Below, piece by piece: positions 42,662-51,722 of a stretch of DNA of 64,000 bases. The translations under genes and the position numbers were made by a program. The DNA lies in assembly GCF_041361345.1 (NCBI RefSeq), contig NZ_JBGKAD010000001.1, forward strand, positions 2,480,001 to 2,544,000. Reading direction: 5' to 3'. The notes beneath the pieces are model-generated. The model was not told the DNA's origin. It did no database searches and saw only the letters and a program-made list of their open reading frames with translations. This DNA is from Halobaculum sp. MBLA0147. GTDB lineage: Archaea; Halobacteriota; Halobacteria; Halobacteriales; Haloferacaceae. Positions within the stretch are counted from its first letter, which is position 1; the number at the start of each line of letters is the position of its first letter.

Positions 42662-43117
42662 ATGTGTTCGAACGATTCTCCGTCTGAAAAGGATGACGGG
42701 ACGACCGAGGTACAGCCACTGCTCGACAGCTACGACACCCACCTGGAGACACTGCGCCTGCTCCCACTCCCGCAGTACCGCACCAGGGAACTCCACGCCG
42801 CGACAGAAGCGGTCCGCGACAGACTCGCGACGAGCGGATTCGTCCCTCCGAGCCAGCTTCAACACCTCTTGTGCGTCGTCGCGGAGGCGATCGACGACGT
42901 ACGCGCCGCCGCGATGGGCGAACCCGACCGTCTCCCCGAAGCGCCACGCCACCCGGTCGGCACACCGCGTGACGAGTACGCGATGACGCCCGAGGAACGC
43001 GAGACCGCGCTCGACGGGCTCACGAGCCTCCAGTTCACGCTCGTCGAGACGCCCACGCTCCCCGACGGCTGGCGCGAGCGACTCGCCGGCCACGACGCCG
43101 ACGCAGCACCGTCGTAG
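42662..43117 (+). CDS. Hypothetical protein next to the cassette island
   Basis: A 151-residue protein I cannot assign. Residues 1-20 are polar; 25-95 are predicted helical (LLDSYDTHLETLRLLPLPQY, RELHAATEAVRDRLATSGFV, QLQHLLCVVAEAIDDVRAAA); a second region from 115 (TPEERETALDGLTSLQFTLV, PDGWRERLAG) follows a short linker. No membrane helix, no metal or nucleotide motif. ATG 42662 is chosen rather than one 16 codons upstream, which lies inside the inverted repeat. Divergent from the DUF4157 gene and convergent with orc; it may belong to the island or to the core. Confidence 0.6.
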   Translation: MCSNDSPSEKDDGTTEVQPLLDSYDTHLETLRLLPLPQYRTRELHAATEAVRDRLATSGFVPPSQLQHLLCVVAEAIDDVRAAAMGEPDRLPEAPRHPVGTPRDEYAMTPEERETALDGLTSLQFTLVETPTLPDGWRERLAGHDADAAPS

Positions 43118-43199
43118 GAGACACCCACACCCCGGGTAGAACTCTCACCCGCGACGACACACGCGGCGACGCCCGACGCCACCCCCTGCGACACCCGTC

Positions 43200-44345
43200 C
43201 TACTCCCGGTCCAACCGCTCGGCGACGGCGTCGGGCTCGTACGCCAGCGCGATCGACCGCGAGCGACCGCGCCCCTCCACGTCGGCGTACTCCGTCTCGA
43301 CGAGCCCGAGCTGTTCCAGCTTCTTGACGATCTCGGAGTAGCGGGTGTACCCCAGGTCCGTCCGGTCGTGGAACACCTCGTAGACGTTGCCGGCCTGGTC
43401 GCCGCCGTGGTCGACCAACACCTCCACGAGCGCGGTCTCGGACTCCGAGAGCCCGCGGAGACTCCGCGAGAGGTGGACGAACTTCGACTTCTCGTAAGCC
43501 TCCTCGACGTCCTCGACGGCGACGGTCCGGGAGGCGCGCATCTCCGCGTTCAACCCCGCGCGCCGGAGCAGGTCGATCCCGACGCGCAGGTCGCCGGACT
43601 CGCCGGTGAGTTCGGCGACGCGGTCCAACTCCGGCGCACCCAACACGCCGTCGTGGAACCCGCGGTCGGCCCGCTCGCGGAGGATGTCGACGATCTCGTC
43701 GGTGTCGTACACCGGGAAGTATACCTCCTCCGGGCGGAACACCGACTGGACGCGCGAGTCCAACTCGTCGATCACACCGAGAGACAGATCCGAGGAGACG
43801 CAGATCACGCCGATCTTCGCCCCCTGGTTCGCCTGCTGGTGGGCCTCGTGGGCGCGCAACAGCGAGTACAAGGTGTCCGACGCCTCGTTCTCGTAGAACA
43901 GGTAGTTCACGTCGTCCAACGCGACCACCAACACCTCCCCGGCGTCGGCGAGTTCGTCGGTGATCTGGCCGAACAGCTTCTTGAACGAGACGCCCGAGGA
44001 CGGGGGCTCGTAGTCGAAGACTCCCTCGAAGATCCGCGAGAAGACGGCGTACCGCGTCGCGTCCACCTGACAGTTGACACGCACCGTCCGCACGTCCGAC
44101 TGGCCGCCGAGTTCCCCGAACAGCTTCTGGACGGCGGTGGTCTTCCCGGTGCCGGGCGGCCCGCGGACGACGCTGTTGAGCGGCCGCGACCCACGCACCG
44201 CGGGCCGGAGCGCGTACTTCAGCGACTCCAGTTGCTTCTCGCGGTGCTGGAACGTCTCCGGGACGTAGTCGATCTCGAAGACGTGCTCGTCTCTGAACAC
44301 GGACTCGTCCCACGCCAACATCCCCTCCTCGGGGTCACTGGGCAT
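43200..44345 (-). CDS. orc: Orc1/Cdc6 family replication initiator
   Basis: AAA+ origin-binding protein of 381 residues. Seen: Walker A GPPGTGKTT at 62-70, Walker B VVALDDVNYLFYEN near 139-152, sensor 1 VICVSSDLSLG, sensor 2-type helix GESGDLRVGIDLLRRAGLNA, and a C-terminal winged helix (FHDRTDLGYTRYSEIVKKLE). The frame runs open 173 codons upstream, but ATG 44345 sits at the family start (MPSDPEEGMLAWDESVFRDE). Haloarchaea carry several orc paralogues, some next to origins; no convincing origin recognition box repeats were found around it here. Confidence 0.92.
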   Translation of the reverse strand: MPSDPEEGMLAWDESVFRDEHVFEIDYVPETFQHREKQLESLKYALRPAVRGSRPLNSVVRGPPGTGKTTAVQKLFGELGGQSDVRTVRVNCQVDATRYAVFSRIFEGVFDYEPPSSGVSFKKLFGQITDELADAGEVLVVALDDVNYLFYENEASDTLYSLLRAHEAHQQANQGAKIGVICVSSDLSLGVIDELDSRVQSVFRPEEVYFPVYDTDEIVDILRERADRGFHDGVLGAPELDRVAELTGESGDLRVGIDLLRRAGLNAEMRASRTVAVEDVEEAYEKSKFVHLSRSLRGLSESETALVEVLVDHGGDQAGNVYEVFHDRTDLGYTRYSEIVKKLEQLGLVETEYADVEGRGRSRSIALAYEPDAVAERLDRE

Positions 44346-44562
44346 CACCCGAGTCGTCACTCTCCGCGCACTTAATCGTTCGGCGCGACCTCGGTGGAAG
44401 TGGAGATCCGGCGCTCGAAGTCCGAGACGGGTTACAACGACAGTCTCGGTTCCAGTATCAGTCTGCTGTTCGGACGGTCGACGGACGGGCGTATGACGGA
44501 CTGCAGGTGGCGCGGCCGGCGGAGGTGTCGACAGTTGGCGCGGCCGGCGGGGGTGTCCACAG

Positions 44563-44811
44563 GTGGCGGGACTACCGGTGACGGAGACTGCAGGCGGCGC
44601 GACCGCCGGTCGAGTCTTCTCGCTCGGTCGCACTCGTTCGCACGTGTCCGTCTGGAACAGACTCGACGCGGTCGGCCCGACGACGCCGACCGTCGTCGGC
44701 GTGACCCTCCTCGTGATCTCCGAGCCGGCGACCTCGGCGTTCGGAGCCGGCCTGATGCTGTTGGGCACGCGTGGTGAGTCTCGCGGTGGGAGGACTGACG
44801 ATGAACGGTGA
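44563..44811 (+). CDS. Possible small membrane protein
   Basis: An 82-codon frame from GTG 44563 with one hydrophobic segment (TVVGVTLLVISEPATSAFGA) and a charged C-terminus. No homologue recognised. The region just upstream (44505-44570) has two copies of tggcgcggccggcggrggtgtc, and the codon usage is not distinctive, so this may be chance. It is the only candidate gene in the 526 bp between orc and the MutS-like gene; otherwise I see nothing there. Confidence 0.25.
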   Translation: MAGLPVTETAGGATAGRVFSLGRTRSHVSVWNRLDAVGPTTPTVVGVTLLVISEPATSAFGAGLMLLGTRGESRGGRTDDER

Positions 44812-44871
44812 GCGGTGACCCCTGCCACGGGCCCCGACGCGACGGCGCGACGACCCGACCGCACGGCCCAC

Positions 44872-47061
44872 TCAGAACTTCTCCAGCAGCGAGCCGTAGA
44901 ACGCGCCCTCGCCCCCGTCGGCGGCGTCGGAGAGCTTCTCGACGATCAGCTCGGGCGTCGAACGCGCGAGGTGGTCCTTCTTCGGCGAGCGGTCGACGAC
45001 CAACTCGCCGTCCTCCAGGCCGATCGCCTCGATCCCGTCGATCGCCACGTCGAAGGCGGCCGTCTCGGCGATCTCGCGGGCCATGTGCGAGACGAACACC
45101 GCCGTCGCACCCTGCTCGTCGAGTCGTTCGAGGATGCCAGCGATGATCTTCGCCGACGCGCCGGGTTCCGTGATCGACTCCAGTTCGTCGACCAGGACGA
45201 GTCGCCCGTCCGCGCCGGTCGCCAACTCCCCGAACTCCCGCAGCGTCGACTCGAAGGCCCCGGCGTCCAGCGTCCCCTGCGACTTCGCGTAGTAGTGGAG
45301 ACCGGAGACACGCCGGAGCGTGACCGCCTGGGCGGGCACCGGCAGGCCGGTGTGAGCCAGCGTGGCGACGAGCGCCACGAGGTCCAGCGTCGATGTCTTC
45401 CCGCCGGAGTTGACCCCGGAGAGGATCGTCACGCCGGAGACTCCGTAGTCGACCGGCTCCACGTCGGCGAACGCCTCGTCGATCAGCGGCGACTTCCCAC
45501 CCTGGATCGCGAGGTCCGGCGGCCCGTCCCCGTCGAGGACGTCCGCGGCGACGGGCTCGGCCGTCGGGCCCGACGCGGGGGCGGCGCCTCCACCGCCCTC
45601 GGCGTCCACCTCACTCGTCGCTCCCGGCCCGACCCCGGGCGTCGCGACGCCGCCGTCGCCGTCGGCGGCTACCGGCGTGTCGCCCTCGTCCGTCGGCGCG
45701 CGAGCCTGCGGGTCGTCCGGGATCGCGTCGTCGACGAACGACGGGAGCACACAGTCGAAGTCCTCGGCGAACCGCGCCACGGCGAGTTCCACGTCGAGTT
45801 CCAGCGCGTCCGCGACGAGTCGCTCCGCGTCGTCTCGCAGCGCCGCGATCTCGTCGGCGAGGTCCGACTTCAGCCGCGCCGCCCGCCGGTCGCGAGCGGT
45901 CTTCAACTCCGTCCGGAGCCGCGCCAAGGGATCTTCGTTGTGTTCGACCGGGAACGTCGGCTCTCCGCCGAAGACGCGTTCGGCGATCTCCGCCTCGCCG
46001 GTGTCCAACGCGAGCGCGTCGACGAACTGCTCGCGTGCCTGCCGGACCGCCTCGTCGTACTCGTCGGCCAACTCGCGAGCGAGCAGTGAGTCCACGCGCG
46101 CGCCCTGCTCGACCAACGAGAGGAAGTCCTGGCCCTCGATGGTCACGTCGCGCTCGCGGATGACGGTCCGGAGGTGGTCGTTGGCGACGCTCGCGGCGGT
46201 GCTCGCGGCCGCGTCGAGGTCGTCGACGGCCGTCGCCAGCCGGTCCAGTTCCTCGTCGCCGACGATCTCCCCGTCCGCGTCGACACGTGCGAGCACGTCC
46301 CGGAGCGTCTCTGGGTCGAGCGCGGGCTCGCTGCCGGCGGCCTCGTGGACGTCGAGTGCGGCCCGCAGGCGCTCGCGGTTCTCGGCGACGAACGCGAGCA
46401 GTCGCTCCGGGACGACCTCCGCCGGCCGGTCTTCGGCGTCCGTGAGTACGCGGACGTCTCCCTCCACGTCCACGCCGGCGAACGTCTCGTCCAACACGAT
46501 CACGGTCGGGTACGAGCGGGCCAACTCGGCGAGGTCGCCGGCGTCCTCGACCACCTCGACCGGGAGCTCGGGGAAGGCGGTGTCGGCCTCGGCGAACCGC
46601 TCCGCGTCGGCGGTCGCCAGCGCCCGGTCGCGGACGCGCAACTGCTCGGGTTCCGCGAGCGGCTCGACACCCTCCAGCGCGGCGAGGACGTCCGGATCGG
46701 GCTCGCGTCGCATCGCCCGTGCGGCCCACGCGCGTACCTCCGCGATCCGCTCGGGGACGGCACTGGGGTACAGCGTCGCCAACCGCTTGCGGGCGTAGTC
46801 CGTGACGGCGCGGTCGCGCACCAGCGCCAGTGCCTCGTCGTGGACTTCTTTCGCACGGTCGGTCGCGGCCCAGCCGCCGGGGTCGTCGTGGCGGGCGCGG
46901 ATCGCACCCCGCGCGATCACGGCGGCACGCCCCTCGGAGATCCCCGGGGCGCGGGCGATCCGTGCCACGTCGCCGTTCCGGAGCGCGGCCTCCGCGTCGT
47001 CTAGCTCGGCGAGCGCGTCGGCCGTCTTCTCGCCGACCCCCGGAATCGACGTGAGTTCCAT
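44872..47061 (-). CDS. MutS-like ATPase with N-terminal helix-hairpin-helix (MutS5-type)
   Basis: A 729-residue DNA-related ATPase of the archaeal MutS5-like type. N-terminal helix-hairpin-helix (MELTSIPGVGEKTADALAEL; second hairpin near 35), long helical/coiled-coil lever region (80-430), an acidic Gly-rich linker near 490-540, then the MutS ATPase: Walker A GVNSGGKTSTLDLVALVATL near 565, RRVSGLHYYAKSQGTLDAGA, Walker B LVLVDELESITEPGASAKII and VFVSHMAREIAE. Lacks the MutS mismatch-reading domain I, so a role in recombination or branched DNA is more likely than canonical mismatch repair. ATG 47061 fits the hairpin start. The 289 bp between it and the DUF433 gene show no further gene. Confidence 0.88.
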   Translation of the reverse strand: MELTSIPGVGEKTADALAELDDAEAALRNGDVARIARAPGISEGRAAVIARGAIRARHDDPGGWAATDRAKEVHDEALALVRDRAVTDYARKRLATLYPSAVPERIAEVRAWAARAMRREPDPDVLAALEGVEPLAEPEQLRVRDRALATADAERFAEADTAFPELPVEVVEDAGDLAELARSYPTVIVLDETFAGVDVEGDVRVLTDAEDRPAEVVPERLLAFVAENRERLRAALDVHEAAGSEPALDPETLRDVLARVDADGEIVGDEELDRLATAVDDLDAAASTAASVANDHLRTVIRERDVTIEGQDFLSLVEQGARVDSLLARELADEYDEAVRQAREQFVDALALDTGEAEIAERVFGGEPTFPVEHNEDPLARLRTELKTARDRRAARLKSDLADEIAALRDDAERLVADALELDVELAVARFAEDFDCVLPSFVDDAIPDDPQARAPTDEGDTPVAADGDGGVATPGVGPGATSEVDAEGGGGAAPASGPTAEPVAADVLDGDGPPDLAIQGGKSPLIDEAFADVEPVDYGVSGVTILSGVNSGGKTSTLDLVALVATLAHTGLPVPAQAVTLRRVSGLHYYAKSQGTLDAGAFESTLREFGELATGADGRLVLVDELESITEPGASAKIIAGILERLDEQGATAVFVSHMAREIAETAAFDVAIDGIEAIGLEDGELVVDRSPKKDHLARSTPELIVEKLSDAADGGEGAFYGSLLEKF

Positions 47062-47350
47062 CGGTGTGGTCGCTTCGTCGGCTCCGACAAAAAACGTTCG
47101 CGGGACACGACGCCGGTCTGACTCGGCCGCCGACACCTCCCGTGCTCGCTCCACTCCCCGGCGTTCAAGTACCGAGACGGAACCAGACACCCCAGATGAT
47201 CCGAGACCACTCGCAGACACTCGATCGGGATAGGACACCGGGGCACGACGAGCGATCCGATCACGACGGGACACACGACACTCGGAGTAGCCTGCCGACG
47301 ACGTCGGGCCACCCGGAGAGCTTTGTCGGTGGCGCTCGGACCCGTGCAGT

Positions 47351-47662
47351 ATGAGCACCACGGACGCCGACCCCGACGACACACCGGACGGCGAGACGCC
47401 GCGCGTCGTCCAGACGGACGACGTGTTGGGTGGCCGGCCGCGCCTCGAAGGCCGTCGCGTCGGCGTGTACACGCTCTACAGTCGCTCCGCCGACGGCGAG
47501 CGGACGCCGAGGGAGTTGGCCGAGGCGTACGATCTCTCCGTCGCCGAAGTTCACACGGCGCTGGCGTACGCGGCTGCGAACCCCGACCAGATGGCCAGCA
47601 TCGCCGAACGGTCCGGAGCGCCGACCGACGCCGGAGAGCGGATAGTGCGACCGGACGAGTAG
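47351..47662 (+). CDS. DUF433 protein, putative antitoxin
   Basis: A 103-residue protein of the DUF433 (COG2442) family: DVLGGRPRLEGRRVGVYTLY matches the conserved G-x-P-x-i-x-G-x-R-i-x-V segment, followed by the winged-helix part RTPRELAEAYDLSVAEVHTA and YAAANPDQMASIAERSG. DUF433 proteins are DNA-binding antitoxins usually encoded directly before a DUF5615 PIN-like toxin, as here. First gene of the pair; likely autoregulating. Acidic N-terminal tail of about 20 residues is a haloarchaeal addition. Confidence 0.85.
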   Translation: MSTTDADPDDTPDGETPRVVQTDDVLGGRPRLEGRRVGVYTLYSRSADGERTPRELAEAYDLSVAEVHTALAYAAANPDQMASIAERSGAPTDAGERIVRPDE

Positions 47663-47790
47663 CACGGCGCGCCCGTTCGGACGGTGGTGAGTCGGACGGG
47701 GAGTCTGACGAGGAGACACCCGTTCGCTCTTCGGACACAGAGACACGTCCACTCCATCCCGACGGTGGTCCCTCTCCGGACCAGTTCGAC

Positions 47791-48126
47791 GTGCTCGCCG
47801 ACGAGTGTATCGAGCCGAAGTGGACGACGGCGCTCCGCGGGGCCGGGTACGAGGTGACACGGGTCCGGGACCAGCCGGAGCTCGGTGCCGGCGCGTCTGA
47901 CGAAGCAGTCGTCACGTTCGCGGCGGGCCACGATCTCGTCGTCGTCACCGGCGACCGGAGCGACTACACAGATCCCGCGTGTACCGACCACGCCGGTATC
48001 GTCGTCGTCGGTACCGACCGCGACCCGTCGGGCGAGGAGGTGCGCGAGGCGTTCGAACGGATTCGCGAGGCGTACCCGGATCTCTCCGGGCGTGTCGCGT
48101 ACGTCTCCGACTGGACACGGGACTGA
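47791..48126 (+). CDS. DUF5615 PIN-like toxin (VapC-related)
   Basis: A 111-residue PIN-like protein: VLADECIEPKWTTALRGAGY carries the first acidic residues (D4, E5), DEAVVTFAAGHDLVVVTGDR the central TxD motif (VVTGDRSDY), and HAGIVVVGTDRDPSGEEVRE the last. DUF5615 proteins are predicted RNases paired with DUF433. GTG 47791 is the only in-frame start after the antitoxin gene that matches the family N-terminus (usually M-R-x-L-A-D-E); this leaves an unusual 128 bp gap. The frame is open upstream, so a longer N-terminus cannot be ruled out. Confidence 0.78.
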   Translation: MLADECIEPKWTTALRGAGYEVTRVRDQPELGAGASDEAVVTFAAGHDLVVVTGDRSDYTDPACTDHAGIVVVGTDRDPSGEEVREAFERIREAYPDLSGRVAYVSDWTRD

Positions 48127-48190
48127 CTTCTGCCACACGGACCCGCAGAACGACCCGACTCCGACTCACTACCCGTCGTCCGTCACCGGG

Positions 48191-49309
48191 TTACTCTGCC
48201 TCGCCTCCGTCCGCGTCTGTCTCCGCGACACAGTCGCGCAGCGGTCCCATCACGTCCTCGACGACGGCGTACGGGTCCGTCTCGCGGTCGACGACCTGTC
48301 CGGCGAGTGCGTCGACGCCGCCCCGCTCGGCGAGTACGTCCTCCAACAGCGCCGCGGTGTCGGCCCGCAGGAGTTGGCGGATCTCCTCGGCGTACCGCGT
48401 GCGGGCCTGCTCGTCGAGCTTCCCGCTGTCGACGAGCCACTCGCGGTGCTCGTCGAACGTCTCGATCAACTCCGTCACGCCGTCCCCCTCCGTCGCGACC
48501 GTCTCGACGACGGCCGGGTCCCACGCCGCCTCGTCGCCGTCGTCGAGACTCGCCGCCTCCAGTCGATCGTCGCCCACCGGCCCGTGGTGGCCGGTGTTCA
48601 GGTTCTTGACGGGGTTCTCGCGCATGTGGAGCATCTCTTCGAGCTCTGCGACGGTGCGACTCGCGCCGTCCATGTCGGCCTTGTTGACGACGAACACGTC
48701 GCCGATCTCCAAGATCCCGGCCTTCAGCATCTGGACGTCGTCGCCCGACCCCGGTTGGACGAGCACACACACCGTCTCGGCGGTCTTGACCACGTCCACC
48801 TCGTTCTGTCCGGCGCCGACCGTCTCGACGACGATCCGGTCTTTCCCGAACGCGTCGAGCGCCTTCACCGCGTCGGAGGTGGCGGTCGACAGCCCGCCGA
48901 GACTCCCCCGAGCGGACATCGACCGGAAGAACACGTCCATGTCCCCGACGTTCGAGGCCATCCGGATGCGGTCGCCCAACACCGCGCCGCCGGTGTACGG
49001 CGAGGAGGGGTCGACGGCGATCACGCCGACGGTCTCCCCGCGGTCGCGGTACGCCTCCGCGAGTTTGTCGACCAGCGTCGACTTCCCGGCGCCCGGCGAG
49101 CCGGTGACCCCGACGACGCTCGCGGAGCCGGTGTGGTCGTGGAGTTGGGAGACGATCTCGCGGTAGCCCGGCGCGCGGTTCTCGATCTTCGTGATGACGC
49201 GGGCCAGCGCCCGGTGGCGACCGTCCAGCAGGTCGCGGATCAACGCCGCGTGCTGACCGGTCGGCTCCGGCGACGGGGACTCGACGCCGTCTGGGTCCGC
49301 ACTCGTCAT
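48191..49309 (-). CDS. meaB: Methylmalonyl-CoA mutase-associated GTPase MeaB
   Basis: G3E-family GTPase chaperone that loads and protects adenosylcobalamin in methylmalonyl-CoA mutase. 372 residues with P-loop GVTGSPGAGKSTLVDKLAEA at 67-86, VGVIAVDPSSPYTGGAVLGD, RIRMASNVGDMDVFFRSMSA, VETVGAGQNEVDVVKTAETV and NKxD-type VVNKADMDGASR. The C-terminal dimerisation helix ends DCVAETDADGGEAE. Overlaps the upstream B12-subunit gene by 4 bp (ATGA), a fixed pairing. The large mutase subunit is not in the window. Confidence 0.92.
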   Translation of the reverse strand: MTSADPDGVESPSPEPTGQHAALIRDLLDGRHRALARVITKIENRAPGYREIVSQLHDHTGSASVVGVTGSPGAGKSTLVDKLAEAYRDRGETVGVIAVDPSSPYTGGAVLGDRIRMASNVGDMDVFFRSMSARGSLGGLSTATSDAVKALDAFGKDRIVVETVGAGQNEVDVVKTAETVCVLVQPGSGDDVQMLKAGILEIGDVFVVNKADMDGASRTVAELEEMLHMRENPVKNLNTGHHGPVGDDRLEAASLDDGDEAAWDPAVVETVATEGDGVTELIETFDEHREWLVDSGKLDEQARTRYAEEIRQLLRADTAALLEDVLAERGGVDALAGQVVDRETDPYAVVEDVMGPLRDCVAETDADGGEAE

Positions 49310-49731
49310 CTGTCTTCGGGGACGTTCGCCTCGACGAACTCGATGGTCTCCTCCATCGGCGTCCCCGGGCCGAAGATCTCCGCGACGCCCAACTCCTTGA
49401 GCTTCTCGCGGTCCTCGTCGGGGACGATCCCGCCGACGAGCAACAGCGTGTCCTCGAACGCGCCGTACTCTTCGAGCCCGTCGACGATCTTCGGCACCAG
49501 CGTGTTGTGCGCCCCCGAGAGGATGGAGATCCCGAGCACGTCCACGTCCTCTTGGACGGCCGCCTGGACGATCTCGTCGGGCGCCCGGTGGAGCCCGGAG
49601 TAGATCACCTCGAAGCCGGCGTCGCGGAACGCCCGTGCGATGACGTGTGCGCCGCGGTCGTGGCCGTCGAGTCCGACCTTGGCGATGAGACACCGGATCG
49701 TCCGCCCGTCCCGTTCCTGCTGTGTACTCAT
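49306..49731 (-). CDS. Methylmalonyl-CoA mutase B12-binding subunit
   Basis: A 141-residue stand-alone cobalamin domain: VGLDGHDRGAHVIARAFRDA with the axial-His motif D22-x-H24-x-x-G27, GISILSGAHNTLVPKIVDGL (S-x-L loop) and LLLVGGIVPDEDREKLKELG (GG loop). In archaea the mutase is split into a large TIM-barrel subunit and this small subunit; together they interconvert methylmalonyl- and succinyl-CoA in propionate and 3-hydroxypropionate-type metabolism. ATG 49731; first gene of the pair with meaB. Confidence 0.92.
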   Translation of the reverse strand: MSTQQERDGRTIRCLIAKVGLDGHDRGAHVIARAFRDAGFEVIYSGLHRAPDEIVQAAVQEDVDVLGISILSGAHNTLVPKIVDGLEEYGAFEDTLLLVGGIVPDEDREKLKELGVAEIFGPGTPMEETIEFVEANVPEDR

Positions 49732-49867
49732 GCGGTCGTCTTCGGTCGGGGCGGTGTTTACTCTGACGGAGTTTCGTGTCCGAGTTGTGTCTGCGGTCGT
49801 CACCGACGGACACTCGCGTCGGGTCACCGTGTGCCGCACCGAGACCACGGAGGAGCCGACGGTCGCC

Positions 49868-50023
49868 GCCACAGAGGAGGCTCGGATCGGTGTCACGGCG
49901 CCCGCGGCCACGGAGGAGGCTCGGATCGGTGTCACGGCGCCCGCGGCCACAGAGGAGGCTCGGATCGGTGTCACGGCGCCCGCGGCCACGGAGGAGGCTC
50001 GGATCGGTGTCACGGCGCCCGTG
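49868..50023. repeat. 39 bp tandem repeat, four copies
   Basis: Four head-to-tail 39 bp units at 49868, 49907, 49946 and 49985, differing only at single positions (acagagg/acggagg; last unit ends gtg instead of gcg). The unit starts gccacagaggaggctcggat. It would encode AATEEARIGVTAP on the plus strand, but no credible gene surrounds it. It lies in the 443 bp gap between the mutase subunit gene and the membrane protein gene at 50175; no spacer sequences, hence not CRISPR. Confidence 0.9.
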
Positions 50024-50174
50024 ACCCGACGGCGTGGACGGTCGTCTCGTCGACAGCCCGTCTCTCTCCACCGAGACACTCGGGTTCGTTCCGTCGGTGT
50101 CACGTCGGTCGAACGACGCCGTGTCGGAACCTTTTCGACTGCGGGCGGACTCACCCAGGGCGTGAGGCGAGACC

Positions 50175-51107
50175 GTGGTCTCGACTGAGCGATTCGCCCT
50201 CGTGGCGCGGGCCGCCCGCGACGGGTTCCGACACGGCGTCGGGACGCCGTCGATGCTGGTCGTGTCGGCCGTCGCAGTCGTCGTCTGTGGTGGTCTGCTC
50301 GTGGTGACGGTCCCACTCGTCGTCGTCCCCCTGGTCGGAATCGTCCTCGGACTCCTCGTCCGTGCGCTCGTGGTGCCGGCGACACTCGCTGGACTCGTCG
50401 CGACAGCCGTCGCGGCGCTCGAAGGCGACCGATCCGGTGACACACCGGGGGCAGGCGGACTCCGCGCGTTCCCGACCGCCGCCCGCCGCCACCTCCGAGC
50501 GATCGGTGGTGCCGGCGTGACTCGGTTCGCGGTCGACGTGGGACTCGTCGGGGTGAGTGTCACCACGGTGTACGTCGCTGCCGTGGGACTCGCCCTCTCG
50601 GACGCCGCCGGCGGCGGGGCATCGGTCGCCGCCGCCGTGTACGGGTTCGGACTCGGTCTGGCGGTGATCGCACTCGGCTACGGGGTGGGAGTCGTCTGCT
50701 TCCAGTTCGTCGACACGGCCGTCGTGATCGGCGGCGCCGACACGACGGACGCGTTCCGCGAGTCGGTCCGACTCCTACGGGCGGCGCCCGGGACCGTCCT
50801 GACGTACACGTTCGCTCGACTCCTCCCCGGCGTCGCCGCCGTCGCCGTCCTCCGACTCGTCGCCTGGCCGCTCGTCCGACCGACGGTCGAGACCGCCACG
50901 GTCGAGACGGGACGCGTGGCCGCCGCCGGCGTGATCACGCTGCTCGTCGCGACCGTGGTCGTCGCGTTCTCCGTGGTGTTCCACGTCTCCGTCTACCGTC
51001 GACTCGCGCCCCCTCGGGACGCGGCCGACTCGCCGACGGACTCCCCAGGGACGGAACACCCGACGGAGACGAACGACGTGACGCCGACGGACGACCGGTG
51101 GGCGTGA
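50175..51107 (+). CDS. Haloarchaeal polytopic membrane protein (DUF7847-like)
   Basis: A 310-residue membrane protein, not assigned with certainty. Six or so hydrophobic segments: SAVAVVVCGGLLVVTVPLVV, VGIVLGLLVRALVVPATLAG, DVGLVGVSVTTVYVAAVGLA, YGFGLGLAVIALGYGVGVVC, FARLLPGVAAVAVLRLVAWP and AAGVITLLVATVVVAFSVVF. The order resembles haloarchaeal DUF7847-type proteins, which are predicted integral membrane proteins. C-terminal 35 residues are Asp/Thr-rich. GTG 50175 starts the frame at VSTERFALVARAA. Confidence 0.7.
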   Translation: MVSTERFALVARAARDGFRHGVGTPSMLVVSAVAVVVCGGLLVVTVPLVVVPLVGIVLGLLVRALVVPATLAGLVATAVAALEGDRSGDTPGAGGLRAFPTAARRHLRAIGGAGVTRFAVDVGLVGVSVTTVYVAAVGLALSDAAGGGASVAAAVYGFGLGLAVIALGYGVGVVCFQFVDTAVVIGGADTTDAFRESVRLLRAAPGTVLTYTFARLLPGVAAVAVLRLVAWPLVRPTVETATVETGRVAAAGVITLLVATVVVAFSVVFHVSVYRRLAPPRDAADSPTDSPGTEHPTETNDVTPTDDRWA

Positions 51108-51180
51108 CACGCCGCTCTCGTCGCCCGGTTTCACGCTCGTCTCCCGTACTTTTTTGTAGGGGCACGGAGAGGGGTCGGCT

Positions 51181-51639
51181 ATGAGTCGTGCACGCCCCCA
51201 GATGGGAACGCAAGGTGACGTGTTGGGTGCCCGGATCGCCGCGTTGTTGATCGACCTGTTGATAACGACCGTCGTCGGCGTCGTGATCGTCCTCCTGTTC
51301 CTCGCCGTCGGGATCGGCTCGGGGAGTCGTGCGTTGACGGGAATCCTGACGGTTCTCCTCATTCCCATCAGCCTCGTGTTGCAGTTCGGCTACTTCATCT
51401 ACTTCGAGGCGGAACGCGGGCAGACACCCGGCAAGAGCGTGATGGACATCGTCGTCGTCACCGAAGACGGCGGGGACCTCGACTACGGGACCTCGGCGAT
51501 CCGGAACATCCTCCGGATCGTCGACCAGCTCGGCGTCGTGATTCCGTACCTCGTCGGGCTCCTCCTGATCCTCGTCACCGACGACAGCCAGCGGATCGGC
51601 GACCTCGTCGCCGACACCGTCGTCGTGAAGACGGAGTGA
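51181..51639 (+). CDS. RDD family membrane protein
   Basis: A 152-residue RDD-family membrane protein: GARIAALLIDLLITTVVGVV (the R and D of the signature), VLLFLAVGIGSG, LIPISLVLQFGYFIYFEAER, RGQTPGKSVMDIVVVTEDGG and RNILRIVDQLGVVIPYLVGL with DDSQRIGDLVADTVVV at the end. Function of the family is largely unknown; some members are proposed Na+/H+ antiporter-like transporters. ATG 51181, with acttttttgta 35 bp upstream as a likely promoter. Confidence 0.88.
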   Translation: MSRARPQMGTQGDVLGARIAALLIDLLITTVVGVVIVLLFLAVGIGSGSRALTGILTVLLIPISLVLQFGYFIYFEAERGQTPGKSVMDIVVVTEDGGDLDYGTSAIRNILRIVDQLGVVIPYLVGLLLILVTDDSQRIGDLVADTVVVKTE

Positions 51640-51722
51640 GGCGTCGGGTCGACCGTCGGCGCCGCGTTCTCTCGCCGTCCGTCGGCGGGTCGTCGACGAG
51701 TTCGTAGTCGTCGCCGCCCAGC

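Noticed and set aside
44346-44870. Replication origin next to orc
   Set aside because: No repeated origin recognition boxes and no clear AT-rich unwinding element; orc paralogues are often not at origins.
49868-50023. CRISPR array
   Set aside because: Units are head-to-tail with no spacers and no cas genes are nearby.
49640-50188. Plus-strand frame containing the 39 bp repeats as a repeat protein
   Set aside because: Starts antisense to the mutase subunit, has no ribosome site and no conserved sequence outside the repeats.
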